Assembly: GCF_021458635.1 (NCBI RefSeq)
Contig: NZ_JAIRDQ010000003.1
Coordinates: 558,001-622,000, forward strand
Length of the DNA stretch: 64,000 nucleotides
DNA from: Bradyrhizobium monzae
GTDB taxonomy: Bacteria > Pseudomonadota > Alphaproteobacteria > Rhizobiales > Xanthobacteraceae
Direction: 5' to 3'
The notes below the pieces were generated by a model that was given only the letters and a program-made list of their open reading frames with translations, was not told the origin of the DNA and searched no databases. Position numbers and translations under genes: made by a program. Of the stretch, positions 14,628 to 24,500 are shown piece by piece. Position 1 is the stretch's first letter. Each line of letters begins with the position of its first letter.

Positions 14628-16274
14628 CTACGCCCCGAACACCTTTGCCAGCCCCGCCTGCGCTTCCTGCTGAATCCGCTTCAGGTGGTCGGTGCTGCGG
14701 AAACTCTCGGCGTAGATCTTGTAGACGTCCTCCGTCCCCGACGGCCTCGCCGCGAACCAGCCGAAATCGGTCTCGACCTTGATGCCGCCGAACGGCTGGC
14801 CGTTGCCGGGCGCCTTGCTCAGCGTCGCGCGAACCGGATCGCCGGCGAGATCCTTCAGGCCGAGCTGCTCGGGCGTGACCGATTTCAGGATGTTCTTCTG
14901 CGGCCCGGTGGCGGCGACGTCGATACGCGCATAGTGCGGCACGCCGAGCTCGGCGGTGAGATCATTGAACAGCTGGCTCGGATCGCGGCCGGTCTTGGCC
15001 ATGATCTCGGCTGCGAGCAGGCCGAGGATGATGCCATCCTTGTCGGTGGTCCACACCGAGCCGTCGCGGCGCAGGAACGAGGCCCCTGCGCTCTCCTCGC
15101 CGCCGAAGCCGAAGCTGCCCGTGACCAGCCCGTCGACGAACCATTTGAAGCCGACCGGCGTCTCGACCAACTTGCGGCCGAGTTTCTTGGCGACACGGTC
15201 GATGATCGAGCTCGACACCACGGTCTTGCCGATCGCGGCACTGCCGCCCCAGTTCGGGCGGTGCACGAACAGATAGGAGATCGCGGTCGCCAGATAATGG
15301 TTCGGGTTCATCAAGCCGCCGGTGCGGGTGACGATGCCGTGGCGATCGGCGTCGGTGTCGTTGGCAAAGGCGACGTCGAAGCGGTCGCGCATCGCGATCA
15401 GGCTCGCCATCGCGTAGGGTGACGAGCAGTCCATGCGGATCTTGCCGTCCCAGTCCACCGTCATGAAGCGAAAGGTCGGGTCGATCGCCTCGTTCACGAC
15501 GGTGGCCTTGAGGCCGTAGCGCTCGATGATCGGGTGCCAGTAATGCACAGCGGCGCCGCCGAGCGGGTCGATACCGATATTGATGCCGGCGGATTTGATC
15601 AGTTCGAGATCGACGACATTGCCGAGATCGGCGACATAAGGGGTGATGTAGTCGTAGGCGTGAACGGTCGACGACTTCAGCGCCCTCGCATAGTCGACGC
15701 GCTTCACGCTCCTGAGCCCGTCGGCGAGATAGGCGTTGGCCCGCTTCTCGACGACCCCCGTGACGTCGGTGTCGGCCGGGCCGCCATGCGGCGGATTGTA
15801 TTTGTAGCCGCCGTCCTCCGGCGGATTGTGCGAGGGCGTGATGACGACACCGTCAGCGAGCCCCGATGTGCGGCCCTTGTTGTAGGTCAGGATCGCGTGC
15901 GAGATCACAGGCGTCGGCGTGTAGCCGCCGTCCTTGTCGATCATGACCTCGACGCCGTTGGCCGCGAACACCTCGACCGCACTCGCGAGCGCAGGCTCGG
16001 CCAGCGCATGGGTGTCGATGCCGATGAAGAGCGGGCCGGTCAGCCCCTTTTCTCGCCTGTAGTCGCAGATGGCCTGCGTGGTCGCGAGGATGTGGCCCTC
16101 GTTGAACGTGTTCTTGAACGAGGTGCCGCGATGGCCCGAGGTCCCGAACGCCACCCGCTGCGCCGGGTCCGCCGCATCCGGCTTGTTGGCGAAATAGGCC
16201 GTCACGAGCCGCGGAATGTTGGCGAGCGCGGACGGCGAAACCAGCTTGCCCGCCGCGGGATGAACGTCAGCCAC
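14628..16274 (-). CDS. pgm: Phosphoglucomutase, alpha-D-glucose specific
   Basis: Interconverts glucose-6-phosphate and glucose-1-phosphate in the cytoplasm, feeding UDP-glucose and dTDP-sugar synthesis. The 548-residue product has the normal length. It carries the opening [11 protein letters not shown] motif, catalytic phosphoserine Ser148 in [18 protein letters not shown], the metal loop ([12 protein letters not shown], DxDxDxH), the sugar-binding [14 protein letters not shown], and the C-terminal phosphate loop [15 protein letters not shown]. It is a single gene here but supplies the precursor for Ugd (25988) and RfbA (63306) in the polysaccharide clusters of this window. Confidence 0.96.
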   Translation of the reverse strand: MADVHPAAGKLVSPSALANIPRLVTAYFANKPDAADPAQRVAFGTSGHRGTSFKNTFNEGHILATTQAICDYRREKGLTGPLFIGIDTHALAEPALASAVEVFAANGVEVMIDKDGGYTPTPVISHAILTYNKGRTSGLADGVVITPSHNPPEDGGYKYNPPHGGPADTDVTGVVEKRANAYLADGLRSVKRVDYARALKSSTVHAYDYITPYVADLGNVVDLELIKSAGINIGIDPLGGAAVHYWHPIIERYGLKATVVNEAIDPTFRFMTVDWDGKIRMDCSSPYAMASLIAMRDRFDVAFANDTDADRHGIVTRTGGLMNPNHYLATAISYLFVHRPNWGGSAAIGKTVVSSSIIDRVAKKLGRKLVETPVGFKWFVDGLVTGSFGFGGEESAGASFLRRDGSVWTTDKDGIILGLLAAEIMAKTGRDPSQLFNDLTAELGVPHYARIDVAATGPQKNILKSVTPEQLGLKDLAGDPVRATLSKAPGNGQPFGGIKVETDFGWFAARPSGTEDVYKIYAESFRSTDHLKRIQQEAQAGLAKVFGA

Positions 16275-16419
16275 TGAAATATCCTCGTCCTGTCATACTG
16301 AGATTGCGCCACATCATAGCATCGGCTGGGCTAGCACCCAACCACAACACCCGCGATGGGGGAGCCGTTCCTGAGATCGTGCTATGGTGTTCTTTTAATC
16401 AGGCCTTTTCGAGTCGCAC

Positions 16420-17568
16420 ATGGCGCTGTTTCACAGGCTCTCGTTTATTCTGATCGCCTGCCTCGTCGTGGGCCTTGCCCTGGCCTTTGCACCGGCGCGC
16501 GCCGCCCAATTCTACACCGAGGATCTGCGGATCCCGATGGCGGAGGCCGGGCCGCAGGGACTCGAGGCATTTCTGGTCCGCCCGGCCGGGACCAGGCGCT
16601 ATCCGCTCGCGCTGCTGAGCCACGGCTCGCCGCGCAGCTTCGACGACCGCGCGACGATGTCGGCCCACAAATATTACGGCATCGCGCTGGAATATGCCCG
16701 GCGCGGTTTTGCCGCGCTGATCGTGATGCGGCGCGGCTATGGCACTTCGCCCGGCGGACGCGTCGACAGCGTCGGCGGCTGCGCCAATGCCGCCTATCTG
16801 CCGGCGGCCGCCGTTGCGGTCGCGGATTTGCGCGCGGCGATCGATGCGATGGCGCGCCGGGTCGACGTCACGACGACAGGCATGATCGCGGCCGGCCATT
16901 CCGCCGGAGGCCTTGCCACCGTCGCTTTGACCGCGCAGGCGCCTGCCGGTCTCGTCGCCGCGATCAGCTTCGCCGGTGGCCGCGGTTCGCGCGATGATGA
17001 CGACGTCTGCAACGAGGATGGCCTGGTGCAGGCCTTTGCCAGCCTCGGCAAGACGTCACGCGTGCCGATGCTGTGGGTCTACGCCACCAATGATTCCTAT
17101 TTCGGTCCCGATCTCGCGCGCCGTCTCTACGATGGGTTTCGCGCTGGTGGCGGTAACGCAACATTCATCGCGGCGCCGCCTTACGGCGATGATGGCCACT
17201 ATCTCTATTCCGTCGTAGCCCGCCCGCAATGGACGCCTTACGTCGACGCCTTCCTGCGCGAGCGCGGGCTCGCCCACGACATGCTGAGCCCGCCCGATCC
17301 GCTGCCGCCGCCTGGCCATTTCAGTGACGCGGCGAAAGCCGAGTTCGCGCGCTATCTCGCCAGCACCATGCCGCACAAGGCTTTTGCGGTGTCGTCCAAT
17401 GGCGGTTACGGCTGGCGCTCGGGACGCAGCACGGTCGACGATGCGCAACGCGATTCGCTCGCGGCCTGCATGAAATGGTCGCCGACCTGCACCCTCTATG
17501 CGGTCGACGACCAGCTTGCGGGGGCGACGCGACAGATCACCACGGATCAGAGCGCCCGCACACGATAG
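16420..17568 (+). CDS. Exported alpha/beta hydrolase (dienelactone hydrolase-like)
   Basis: The 382-residue protein opens with a signal peptide (MALFHRLSFILIACLVVGLA..PARAAQ). It continues as an alpha/beta hydrolase: PLALLSHGSPRSF (oxyanion HG motif), RRGYGTSPGG, nucleophile elbow IAAGHSAGGLATVAL, ISFAGGRG, a likely acid region in PMLWVYATNDSYFGPD, and His in GDDGHYLYSVV. After about residue 290 a second part of ~90 residues (YLASTMPHKAFAVSSNGGYG, SLAACMKWSPTCTLYAVDDQ) resembles an extra cysteine-containing module. It is periplasmic; the ester substrate is unknown. It converges on the response-regulator gene. Confidence 0.83.
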   Translation: MALFHRLSFILIACLVVGLALAFAPARAAQFYTEDLRIPMAEAGPQGLEAFLVRPAGTRRYPLALLSHGSPRSFDDRATMSAHKYYGIALEYARRGFAALIVMRRGYGTSPGGRVDSVGGCANAAYLPAAAVAVADLRAAIDAMARRVDVTTTGMIAAGHSAGGLATVALTAQAPAGLVAAISFAGGRGSRDDDDVCNEDGLVQAFASLGKTSRVPMLWVYATNDSYFGPDLARRLYDGFRAGGGNATFIAAPPYGDDGHYLYSVVARPQWTPYVDAFLRERGLAHDMLSPPDPLPPPGHFSDAAKAEFARYLASTMPHKAFAVSSNGGYGWRSGRSTVDDAQRDSLAACMKWSPTCTLYAVDDQLAGATRQITTDQSARTR

Positions 17569-17602
17569 GCGCGCGGGCGACCGGATCTTCCGACAGTTGA
17601 GA

Positions 17603-18334
17603 TCAGAGCCGCTCGCTGAGCGCGAGCTTGTAGCCGACGCCGGTGACGGTGGCGATGACAGGCGTGCCGCTGCCGACGAGCTTGCGGCGCAGCCGCGCCA
17701 CCAGCGCATCGACCGTGCGGATGTCGACCTCGGCCTGGCGATTGCTGACGACCTCGATCAGATAATCGCGGCTGAGCGGCCGTCCGTCCGCACCGACGAG
17801 CGCGGCGAGCAGATCGAACTCGGCCCGCGTCAGCGCCACCGGCTTGCCGTCGCTGCCGAGCAGCTCGCGCCGCGTCAGGTCGATGATCCAGTCGCCGAAG
17901 GCGATCGAATTGTGGTTGCGCGCCGCCTTGCGGTCGATCGAGCGCCGCCGCAGCACGCTGCGCGCACGCGCCAGCAGTTCGCGCAGGTTGATCGGCTTGG
18001 TGACGTAGTGATCGCCGGCGATCTCGAGACCGAGGATGCGATCGACGTCGGTGTCGCGGCGGGTCACGAAGATGATGCCCGCATTGCTGGTCGCCTGAAT
18101 CTCCTTGGCGAGCTCGAAGCCGTCGCCGTCGGGCAACTGCACGTCGAGGAAGACGAGGTCGGTGCGCGCGCGCAGCGCCTGACGGCATTCCGCACAGGTG
18201 CCGGCGCCGACCACGTCGAAATTGTTCTCGCTGAAATAACCGACCAGCATCGTCCGGGTCACCGGGTCGTCTTCGACCACGATCAATCGCTCGCGCCCAA
18301 TGGGACGCAATTCCTGAAGTGCGGAATCAGCCAC
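17603..18334 (-). CDS. OmpR-family response regulator (orphan)
   Basis: The receiver domain has acidic pocket EDD at residues 21-23, phosphoacceptor Asp64 in LVFLDVQLPDGDGF and the conserved Lys in YVTKPINLREL. The C-terminal winged helix spans roughly 140-240 (LTRAEFDLLAALVGADGRPLS, TVDALVARLRRKL, VTGVGYKL). I start at the GTG at 18334, giving VADSALQELRP, because upstream codons look non-coding; an ATG at 18418 would add 28 residues. No histidine kinase gene is adjacent. The similarity of the receiver end to TorR/ArcA-type regulators is weak evidence only. Confidence 0.88.
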   Translation of the reverse strand: MADSALQELRPIGRERLIVVEDDPVTRTMLVGYFSENNFDVVGAGTCAECRQALRARTDLVFLDVQLPDGDGFELAKEIQATSNAGIIFVTRRDTDVDRILGLEIAGDHYVTKPINLRELLARARSVLRRRSIDRKAARNHNSIAFGDWIIDLTRRELLGSDGKPVALTRAEFDLLAALVGADGRPLSRDYLIEVVSNRQAEVDIRTVDALVARLRRKLVGSGTPVIATVTGVGYKLALSERL

Positions 18335-18715
18335 GATGTTGGATGTCCTGTGTGCGTACGACCCGGCTTGAAAATTTGAGTCGCGGCGTGATGCGTTGTC
18401 GTGTGAACGAACATTCACGGCTTATTCGAGCCCCCGAATTGCCTGCCCCAATACTAGGCGTGTTGCGTCGCCCAAACAATATAGGTCACGGTATTGAAGT
18501 ATTAAGTATGAATTGGCCCACACTTCTCACTGAGCGCATCGATGCGCAGGCCCGGCTCGCGCGACCCGCTTCGGCCGCGCCCGGCAACGGCAATTCATCC
18601 GAATCCGGATTCTACCGCTGATTAACATACAGAAAAGCTTCCGCTTCGGTTTGGCCGGCACCGCCTTCGAGCCTAGTGTGATCAAACCGACCGGCTCCAC
18701 ACGGGAGTAAGCGCA
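18335..18715. other. Divergent intergenic region (381 bp)
   Basis: Separates the response-regulator gene from the MBL-fold gene and must hold both promoters. It contains GTGAA-N6-TTCAC at 18403-18418, a possible binding site close to the regulator start, and an A/T-rich stretch around 18475-18515. The MBL gene has a good ribosome site (GGGAGTAAG) at 18703-18711. No RNA gene or reading frame recognised. Confidence 0.4.
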
Positions 18716-19564
18716 ATGGAAGTCATTCTGCTCGGCACCGGTGGCCCGCGCCCGGACCCACGCCGCATGGCGACGACGACGCTGATCAGGCTCGGCGAGG
18801 AGAACATCCTGTTCGACGCAGGCCGCGGCGTCATGGTGCAGCTCAGCAAGGCCGGCGTACCGCTCGGCGCCATCAACACGGTCTTTCTCACGCATCATCA
18901 TTTCGATCACATCGGCGACCTCTATGATGTGATGCTGAATTCGTGGATGCATGGGCGCAAGGACGATCTGCGCATTTATGGGCCGCCGGATACCGAACGG
19001 CTCGTCAACACGCTGGTGACGCAGGTTTACGACAAGGACATCGCCTGGCGCGATCAGGGCGAGCCGACTTTCGGCGGCTGGAAACCGGTGGTCGGAACCG
19101 ACATCATTCCCGGCCCCGTTCTCGATACCGGTCGCTGGAAGATCAGCGCCGAGCTCGTTTCGCATGGCGACGGGCTCGACATGTCACCGGCGTTTCTCGC
19201 GCGCTGGATGTGTCTCGGCTATCGCTTCGAGGCGAACGGCAAGGTCATTGCGATTTCGGGCGACACCGTCCCCTGCCCCGGCCTCGAGCGGCTGGCCGAG
19301 GGCGCCGACCTGCTCGTGCAAGTTTGCTTTCTCACAACGCCGGAGATCAACAACGACCATTTCCGGCGGCTTGCGAAATACACGCTGGCTTGCGGTGACA
19401 CGGTCGGCAAGATCGCGGCCAAGGCCGGCGTCAAGAAGCTGGCGCTGACCCATCACCGTCCCCGCACCGACGACACCATGCTGAACGCGCTGCTCGCGGA
19501 TGTCAGGCGGGATTATTCGGGTCCCGTCGTGCTCGGCGAGGACCTGACGCGCATTGAGGTGTGA
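18716..19564 (+). CDS. RNase Z-like MBL-fold hydrolase
   Basis: The 282-residue protein begins MEVILLGTGGPRPDPRRMAT, the opening strand and glycine loop of the RNase Z/arylsulfatase branch of metallo-beta-lactamases. The metal motif THHHFDHIGDL follows at about residue 60. Later ligands lie in VSHGDGLDM, ISGDTVPCPGLERLAEGADL and LALTHHRPRTDD. There is no signal peptide. True tRNase Z has a flexible exosite arm that I do not see, so a phosphodiesterase or sulfatase-like activity on a small molecule is more likely. It converges with the aldose-epimerase-like gene, with four bases between the stops. Confidence 0.82.
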   Translation: MEVILLGTGGPRPDPRRMATTTLIRLGEENILFDAGRGVMVQLSKAGVPLGAINTVFLTHHHFDHIGDLYDVMLNSWMHGRKDDLRIYGPPDTERLVNTLVTQVYDKDIAWRDQGEPTFGGWKPVVGTDIIPGPVLDTGRWKISAELVSHGDGLDMSPAFLARWMCLGYRFEANGKVIAISGDTVPCPGLERLAEGADLLVQVCFLTTPEINNDHFRRLAKYTLACGDTVGKIAAKAGVKKLALTHHRPRTDDTMLNALLADVRRDYSGPVVLGEDLTRIEV

Positions 19565-19568
19565 GAGC

Positions 19569-20474
19569 TTAGGACGTTCCCACGTCGACCCGGAACGACA
19601 AGCGCTCCTCTGCGCCGGGCGCGATGTGCATCAGGCCCGGCTTGTCGCTGAATTCGCCGTCGAAGTCCTTGGGACTGGCATAGCCGCGCCAGGGTTCGAT
19701 GCAAAGGAACGGCGCGCCGGATGGCTTCGACCAGACGCCGAGCTCGCGAAAGCCACGCCATGACATTTTGAGCCAAGGCCCGGTGCCATCCGTGCAGGCA
19801 TAGCGGACCGCATGGCTGTTGATGGGATCGAGGATGACGGCGTCGTTGGTGAAGAGGGATTCCGACAGGGGAAGCACAGTGCCTCGGACGGGGCTTGGAT
19901 CCGTTGCCGCGAGCAGGAGTCCGCTCTCGACACGGCGAACCGGAGACGGCTCCTCGTTCGTGAACGTCAGCGCGTAGCTCTCCTTCGGCACGCCGGGCTG
20001 AAGCGGCCAGTTGAAGGCGGGATGGCCTCCGAGCGACGCCGGCAATGTCTCGTTGCCGGTGTTGGTGAGCGTGAGCGAGAGATCGAGACCGTACTGATCG
20101 AGCGCATAGGCCGCCGTCAGCCGAAACGCGAACGGATAGAGCGCGCGCGTCGCCTCGCTGTCCTCAAGCATGAGCGCGCACCGGCTCTCGCTACGCTCCA
20201 TCCAAGCGAAGCGGCTGTCGCGCGCAAAGCCGTGCTGGGTCATCCGGTAGGTCTTGCCCCGGTAGCGCATTTCGTCATTGGCGAGACGCCCGACGATCGG
20301 AAACAACAGCGGTGCATGTCGCGTCCAGGCGGGACCCGCCTGCCAGACGAACTCAGTGCCGTCGTTCTTGAGCGAGCACATCTCGGCGCCGTGCGCTTTG
20401 ATGGTCGCGGTGAGCCCGCCACTGCGGAGCGTGTGGGTATCAACAAGGTCCTTCAAAGAATTGCCACCTGACAT
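19569..20474 (-). CDS. Aldose 1-epimerase family protein
   Basis: The 301-residue cytoplasmic product has the galactose-mutarotase-like beta-sandwich pattern. An early GLTATIKAHGAEMCSLKNDG and WQAGPAWTRHAPLLFPIVGR match the sugar-phosphate/aldose epimerase entry strands. Catalytic-type His occurs in TQHGFARDSRF and SLGGHPAFNWPL, and a late acidic site in FLCIEPWRGYAS. It belongs to the LacX/YeaD-like subgroup of aldose epimerases. The substrate sugar is unknown. The start ATG at 20474 is accepted as it gives a full-length family N-terminus. Confidence 0.85.
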   Translation of the reverse strand: MSGGNSLKDLVDTHTLRSGGLTATIKAHGAEMCSLKNDGTEFVWQAGPAWTRHAPLLFPIVGRLANDEMRYRGKTYRMTQHGFARDSRFAWMERSESRCALMLEDSEATRALYPFAFRLTAAYALDQYGLDLSLTLTNTGNETLPASLGGHPAFNWPLQPGVPKESYALTFTNEEPSPVRRVESGLLLAATDPSPVRGTVLPLSESLFTNDAVILDPINSHAVRYACTDGTGPWLKMSWRGFRELGVWSKPSGAPFLCIEPWRGYASPKDFDGEFSDKPGLMHIAPGAEERLSFRVDVGTS

Positions 20475-20483
20475 TTCAGATAC

Positions 20484-20776
20484 TTACATGTTCCAATTCG
20501 CGAAAACGCTCGCATTTGGCAAAGACTTCGCGATGCGGCGCATTCGCCATGTCCACGTAGCGATGCTCGCCATGCATTCTTCCTGCAAGGGGCCGTTCGG
20601 GTAGTATTGATCAGATAGGTCATGTAGCCGTTCGAACTCCTCGCGACTTTCCCAGGGCATCACGTCAATTGACGAGAAGCCGCCGTGTTCATGGTGTTCG
20701 ACGTCCTGGAGCTAATCGCTTTCGGTGCACTTCCCGCGCTGCGCGTGCGGCGGCTGAGAGGCGCGTGCGGGGACAT
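20484..20776 (-). pseudogene. Frameshifted small hypothetical gene
   Basis: Two adjacent frames together resemble one small protein. Starting from an ATG at 20776 (GGAGG upstream), the first frame reads MSPHAPLSRRTRSAGSAPKA up to a stop near 20660. The second frame carries on as HGGFSSIDVMPWESREEFERL, then DQYYPNGPLQEECMASIATW and WRMRRIAKSL to a TAA at 20484. The order RR-A-S-GP-T followed by NA..HG and then PWES.EEF..L and W.-RRI is the pattern of a short protein family common in Bradyrhizobium; the match is from memory. The second frame alone could still make 58 residues from the ATG at 20660. Confidence 0.45.
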
Positions 20777-21108
20777 CAAGAGGAACCTCCGTGTTGCGAA
20801 ACGCGGTCGCTCTGCCTTCCGACTCCGTTCAGTTGAAGGATCGGTCGAGCGCAAGAGCCCGCGGCGGCGTTCCTGTAGCCGATTCGAAGATTAAGCATTC
20901 CTCCGTTCAGCAAAGATGTCTAGCTCGATCTCCTGAAAGCACTGGATTGATGCTGCGGCGCCGCGAGCCCGTCCGCTAGTTTCGCGGCGCAACATCACAC
21001 GATGCCGCAAGCGATAGATTAAGCACGTTCGCAAGGCGGTCGAAGGCATGATCGACGAACGCCCCTTTGTGAGGCATTCTTTGTGATCCGCCAAAGGGAG
21101 TAGCTGCC
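20777..21108. other. Intergenic region, nothing recognised
   Basis: About 330 bases between the frameshifted gene and the small gene at 21109. Apart from the ribosome sites for those two genes (GGAGG near 20786 on the minus strand, GGGAG near 21097 on the plus strand) I see no structure, repeat or frame with protein-like composition. Confidence 0.4.
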
Positions 21109-21312
21109 GTGAAGCCAAATCGTGATGCCGCCCGCGCGTTGGTCGATGCGGGATTTATGCCGCTGTCCGAATACATCAGGCAGTTCGAACAAGATGTCGT
21201 CGCGCCGGGGGTGGCGCCTTCGGTTGAAGCGAATATCGATGGGCAAATCAATCCAGAGCGGAGGACCGGACGGGATCGCCGCCAAATAGATCGCCACGTC
21301 ACGTCGCGATAA
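21109..21312 (+). CDS. Small hypothetical protein (67 aa)
   Basis: A GTG start at 21109 follows GGGAG at eight bases. The first half, MKPNRDAARALVDAGFMPLS then EYIRQFEQDV, looks like a real small helical protein with the ALVDAG.M.LSEYI pattern seen in orphan proteins of these bacteria. The end (GQINPERRTGRDRRQIDRHV) is basic and may be disordered. No cysteine, signal or membrane segment. Overlapping minus-strand frames have no ribosome site and poor composition. Function unknown. Confidence 0.5.
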   Translation: MKPNRDAARALVDAGFMPLSEYIRQFEQDVVAPGVAPSVEANIDGQINPERRTGRDRRQIDRHVTSR

Positions 21313-21517
21313 TAGCCCCATCGACTCACTAAGCGTCGATCGTCCCGCCCGCGCCATTTGCCGCTTGGAGCGACAACCTTATGGGTCGAGCACACGATGG
21401 TCTTGCCCCGTAACGCGGCGCTTCGCCAATCATTACCGCCGCCATGCGTGTCGAAGGCCAACCTTGGCACATCCCTTCCACGGATGAAGAGACTAGCCTT
21501 GCACACGGGAGCCGCGA

Positions 21518-24500
21518 TCAGCTGAACATGAAGTAGTCGCTGTGAAGGTTAGCGACCGTGACCCCCTTGATCAGGATTGTATCATGGCTGTCCAATGTGA
21601 TCAGGGCATCCGATCCCTGCTGAGCAATGTGAAGACCGCTAAAATTCGCGGCGAGCGAAGAGCTGATCGAGATCTTGTCCGTGCCTGCAGAGGCGGCATC
21701 GGTGTTGAAGCTGTAGACCGTGTCATTGCCGCCCTGATAGGTCACCGTGCCACCACTGGTGGAGCGGAAATAGAACGTGTCGTTGCCCGTGCCGCCGACA
21801 AGCTTTAGGTTATCGGAATAAGCATAGACCTCGTGGTTCCCGTTGGTGTGGGTATATTCCCGCATCGTCAGGTTACTGTTGGTATCCGTCGTGTCAGTGC
21901 GGATATCGCCGGTGCCGTCCTGGCTGTAATAGTCGACAGCACGGGAACCGTCAGCCTTGATAAGCGTGTGGTTCAGGATCGCGCCAGCGCTGGAGTAGTT
22001 GGAAATGTCCTTGCTGCCATCGGAGTTGTGTTTTTCCAGATAATCATAGCTGCCGTCGGAGTGGAACCGCTCGATGAGCGTCACGCCGCCGCTCGCGTCG
22101 CTCGTCTGGTGGATCGACGTATAAGACTGACCAGTGATCTGATAGGCATAGACATCCGACGAGCCGTCCGTGTGAAGGATACTGTCCTTTGTCAGCACGC
22201 CGTTCGTATAGGTCTTGTTGTCGGCGCTACCGTCCACGTTGGCCGTATATTCGGTCAACTTGTTGCCGGCCAGCGTGTCGTAGGTGGAGGTGGTCGTACC
22301 GGTCGAGGTGACCGAGACTTCCGTGCTCAATTTTCCGGCGCTAGTATAATAGTCGTAGAGCTTCGAACCATCCGAGTGGTAGGCCGCCTTGTAGTCGTAA
22401 GTGCCGTCCGAGTGCAAGCGTTCGACAAGCGTGACGTTGCCGCTGGCGTCACTGGCTTGATGCGTCGACGTATAGGACTGGCCGGTGATATTGTAGACGT
22501 ACACCTCGGATGAGCCGTCCTTGTGAAGGACGTTGTCCTTCATCAGCACGTCGTTCGCATAAGTCTTGTTGTCAGCGCTGCCATCCACATTGGCCGTATA
22601 GACGATGAGCTTGTAGCCCGTCGTCGTGTCATAGGTCGTTGTCGTGGTTGCGGCCGACGTGACGGCAATTTCGGAGCTGTGAGCTCCCGCGGTCGTATAG
22701 TAGTCGTAGACCTTGGAACCATCCGTGTTGTAGGCCGCCTTGTATTGATAGCTGCCGTCGGCGTGGAAGCGCTCGATCAGCGTCACCCTGCCACTCGTGT
22801 CGCCCACCTGATGGGTCGAGGTGTAGGACTGGCCGGTGATATTGTAGACGTAGACTTCGGACGAGCCGTCCTTGTTGAGAACGTTGTCCTTCATCAGCAC
22901 GCCGTTCGTATAGGCCTTGTTGTCGGCGCTGCCGTCCACATTTGCCGCATAAACGTTGAGCTTGTCGCCCGTCGTCGTGTCATAGGTGATCGTCGTCGTG
23001 GCGGTCGAGGTGGCGACGATTTCGGAGCTGTGAACGCCCGCGGTCGTGTAGTAGTCGTAGACCTTGGAACCGTCCGCGTTATAAACCACCTTGTACTGAT
23101 AAGTGCCGTCGGCATGGAAGCGCTCGATCAGCGTTACCTTGCCGCTCGCGTCAGCCACCTGATGCGTCGAGGTGTAGGACTGGCCGGTGATATTGTAGAC
23201 GTAAACCTCGGATGATCCGTCCTTGTTGAGGACGTTGTCTTTCATCAGCACGCCGTTCGTGTACGCCTTGTTGTCGGCGCTGCCATCTGCATTGGCCGTA
23301 TAGACGATGAGCTTGTCGCCCGTCGTCGTGTCATAGGTCGTTGTCGTGGTGGCGGTCGACGTGACGGCTATTTCGGAACTGTGAGCTCCCGCGCTCGTAT
23401 AATAGTCGTAGACCTTGGAGCCATCCGCGTTATAGGTCACCTTGTATTGATAGCTGCCGTCGGCGTGGAAGCGCTCGATGAGCGTCACCTTGCCGCTCGC
23501 GTCAGCCACCTGGTGCGTCGAGGTGTAGGACTGGCCGGTGATGTTGTAGGCGTAAACTTCGGACGAGCCATCCTTGTGAAGGACATTGTCCTTCGTCAAC
23601 ACGCCATTTGTATAGACCTTGTTGTCGGCGCTGCCGTCCGAATTGCTGGTATAGGCCCGGAGCTTATAGCCGGTCGCGGTATCGTAGGTGGTCGTGACCG
23701 TGCTGGCGGACGTCACGCTGACTTCCGTGCTCAGCGCGCCGGTGCTGCTGTAATAGTCGTAAACCTTGGAACCGTCAGTGTTGTACGCAGCCTTGTATTG
23801 ATAGCTGCCATCGGCGTTGAAGCGCTCGATCAGCGTCACTTTGCCGCTCACGTCGTACGCAGTGTGATCCGACGTGTAAGCCTGGCCCGTGACGCCGTAG
23901 TGATAATAGTCGACCCGTCCGTCGGCCAGCGTAACGCTCTTCGAGATAATTGCGCCGCTGCTGCTGACGCCCCAAACCGTGGTCTCGGTAAGGGTACCGC
24001 TGGCGTCGAAATCCTGTTCCTCGGACCAGCCGGTGCCGCCCCACGTGATGGAGAAGGAATAGCCGCCGGAGATCTTCGACAGCAGATCGCCATAGTGGGC
24101 GATGACGTATTGCATGGTTTCGGGCGACGAGATGGCCAGAACATGCGAGTCGGTCAACGTCACCTTTTCCAGTCCGGCGGCGCTCACCAGCGTGTCCATC
24201 TGGGCGACGAAGTCGGCCGATGTCATCGTGAGATCGTAGTTCACCGTCGTGGTGCCTTCGCCCGCAGCGGCGGTCGCGCCGACTTCGATGACCAATGGGT
24301 GATCGCTGAGGCTGATCTGGATCGTGCTGGTGTTGTAATAGACCGCAATCGGGGCCGTCCCCGTCAGCGGGTCGTAGACGTAAACGGCACTCTCCACCTG
24401 CCCGAGATTGACGGTAACGGTCGTTGCGGGCGTCGTGATTTCCGTCTGGGTCGCACTGTCCCATCCGATCGTATCGGCCCACACGACCAGGTCGCTGACG

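Noticed and set aside
20976..21506. A 176-codon minus-strand frame opposite the small gene at 21109
   Set aside because: No ribosome site, Arg/Ser-rich shadow composition; the plus-strand gene has a ribosome site and family-like start.
21990..23900. Periodic repeats as a CRISPR array
   Set aside because: The period of 351 bp, continuous reading frame and lack of short unique spacers show coding repeats.
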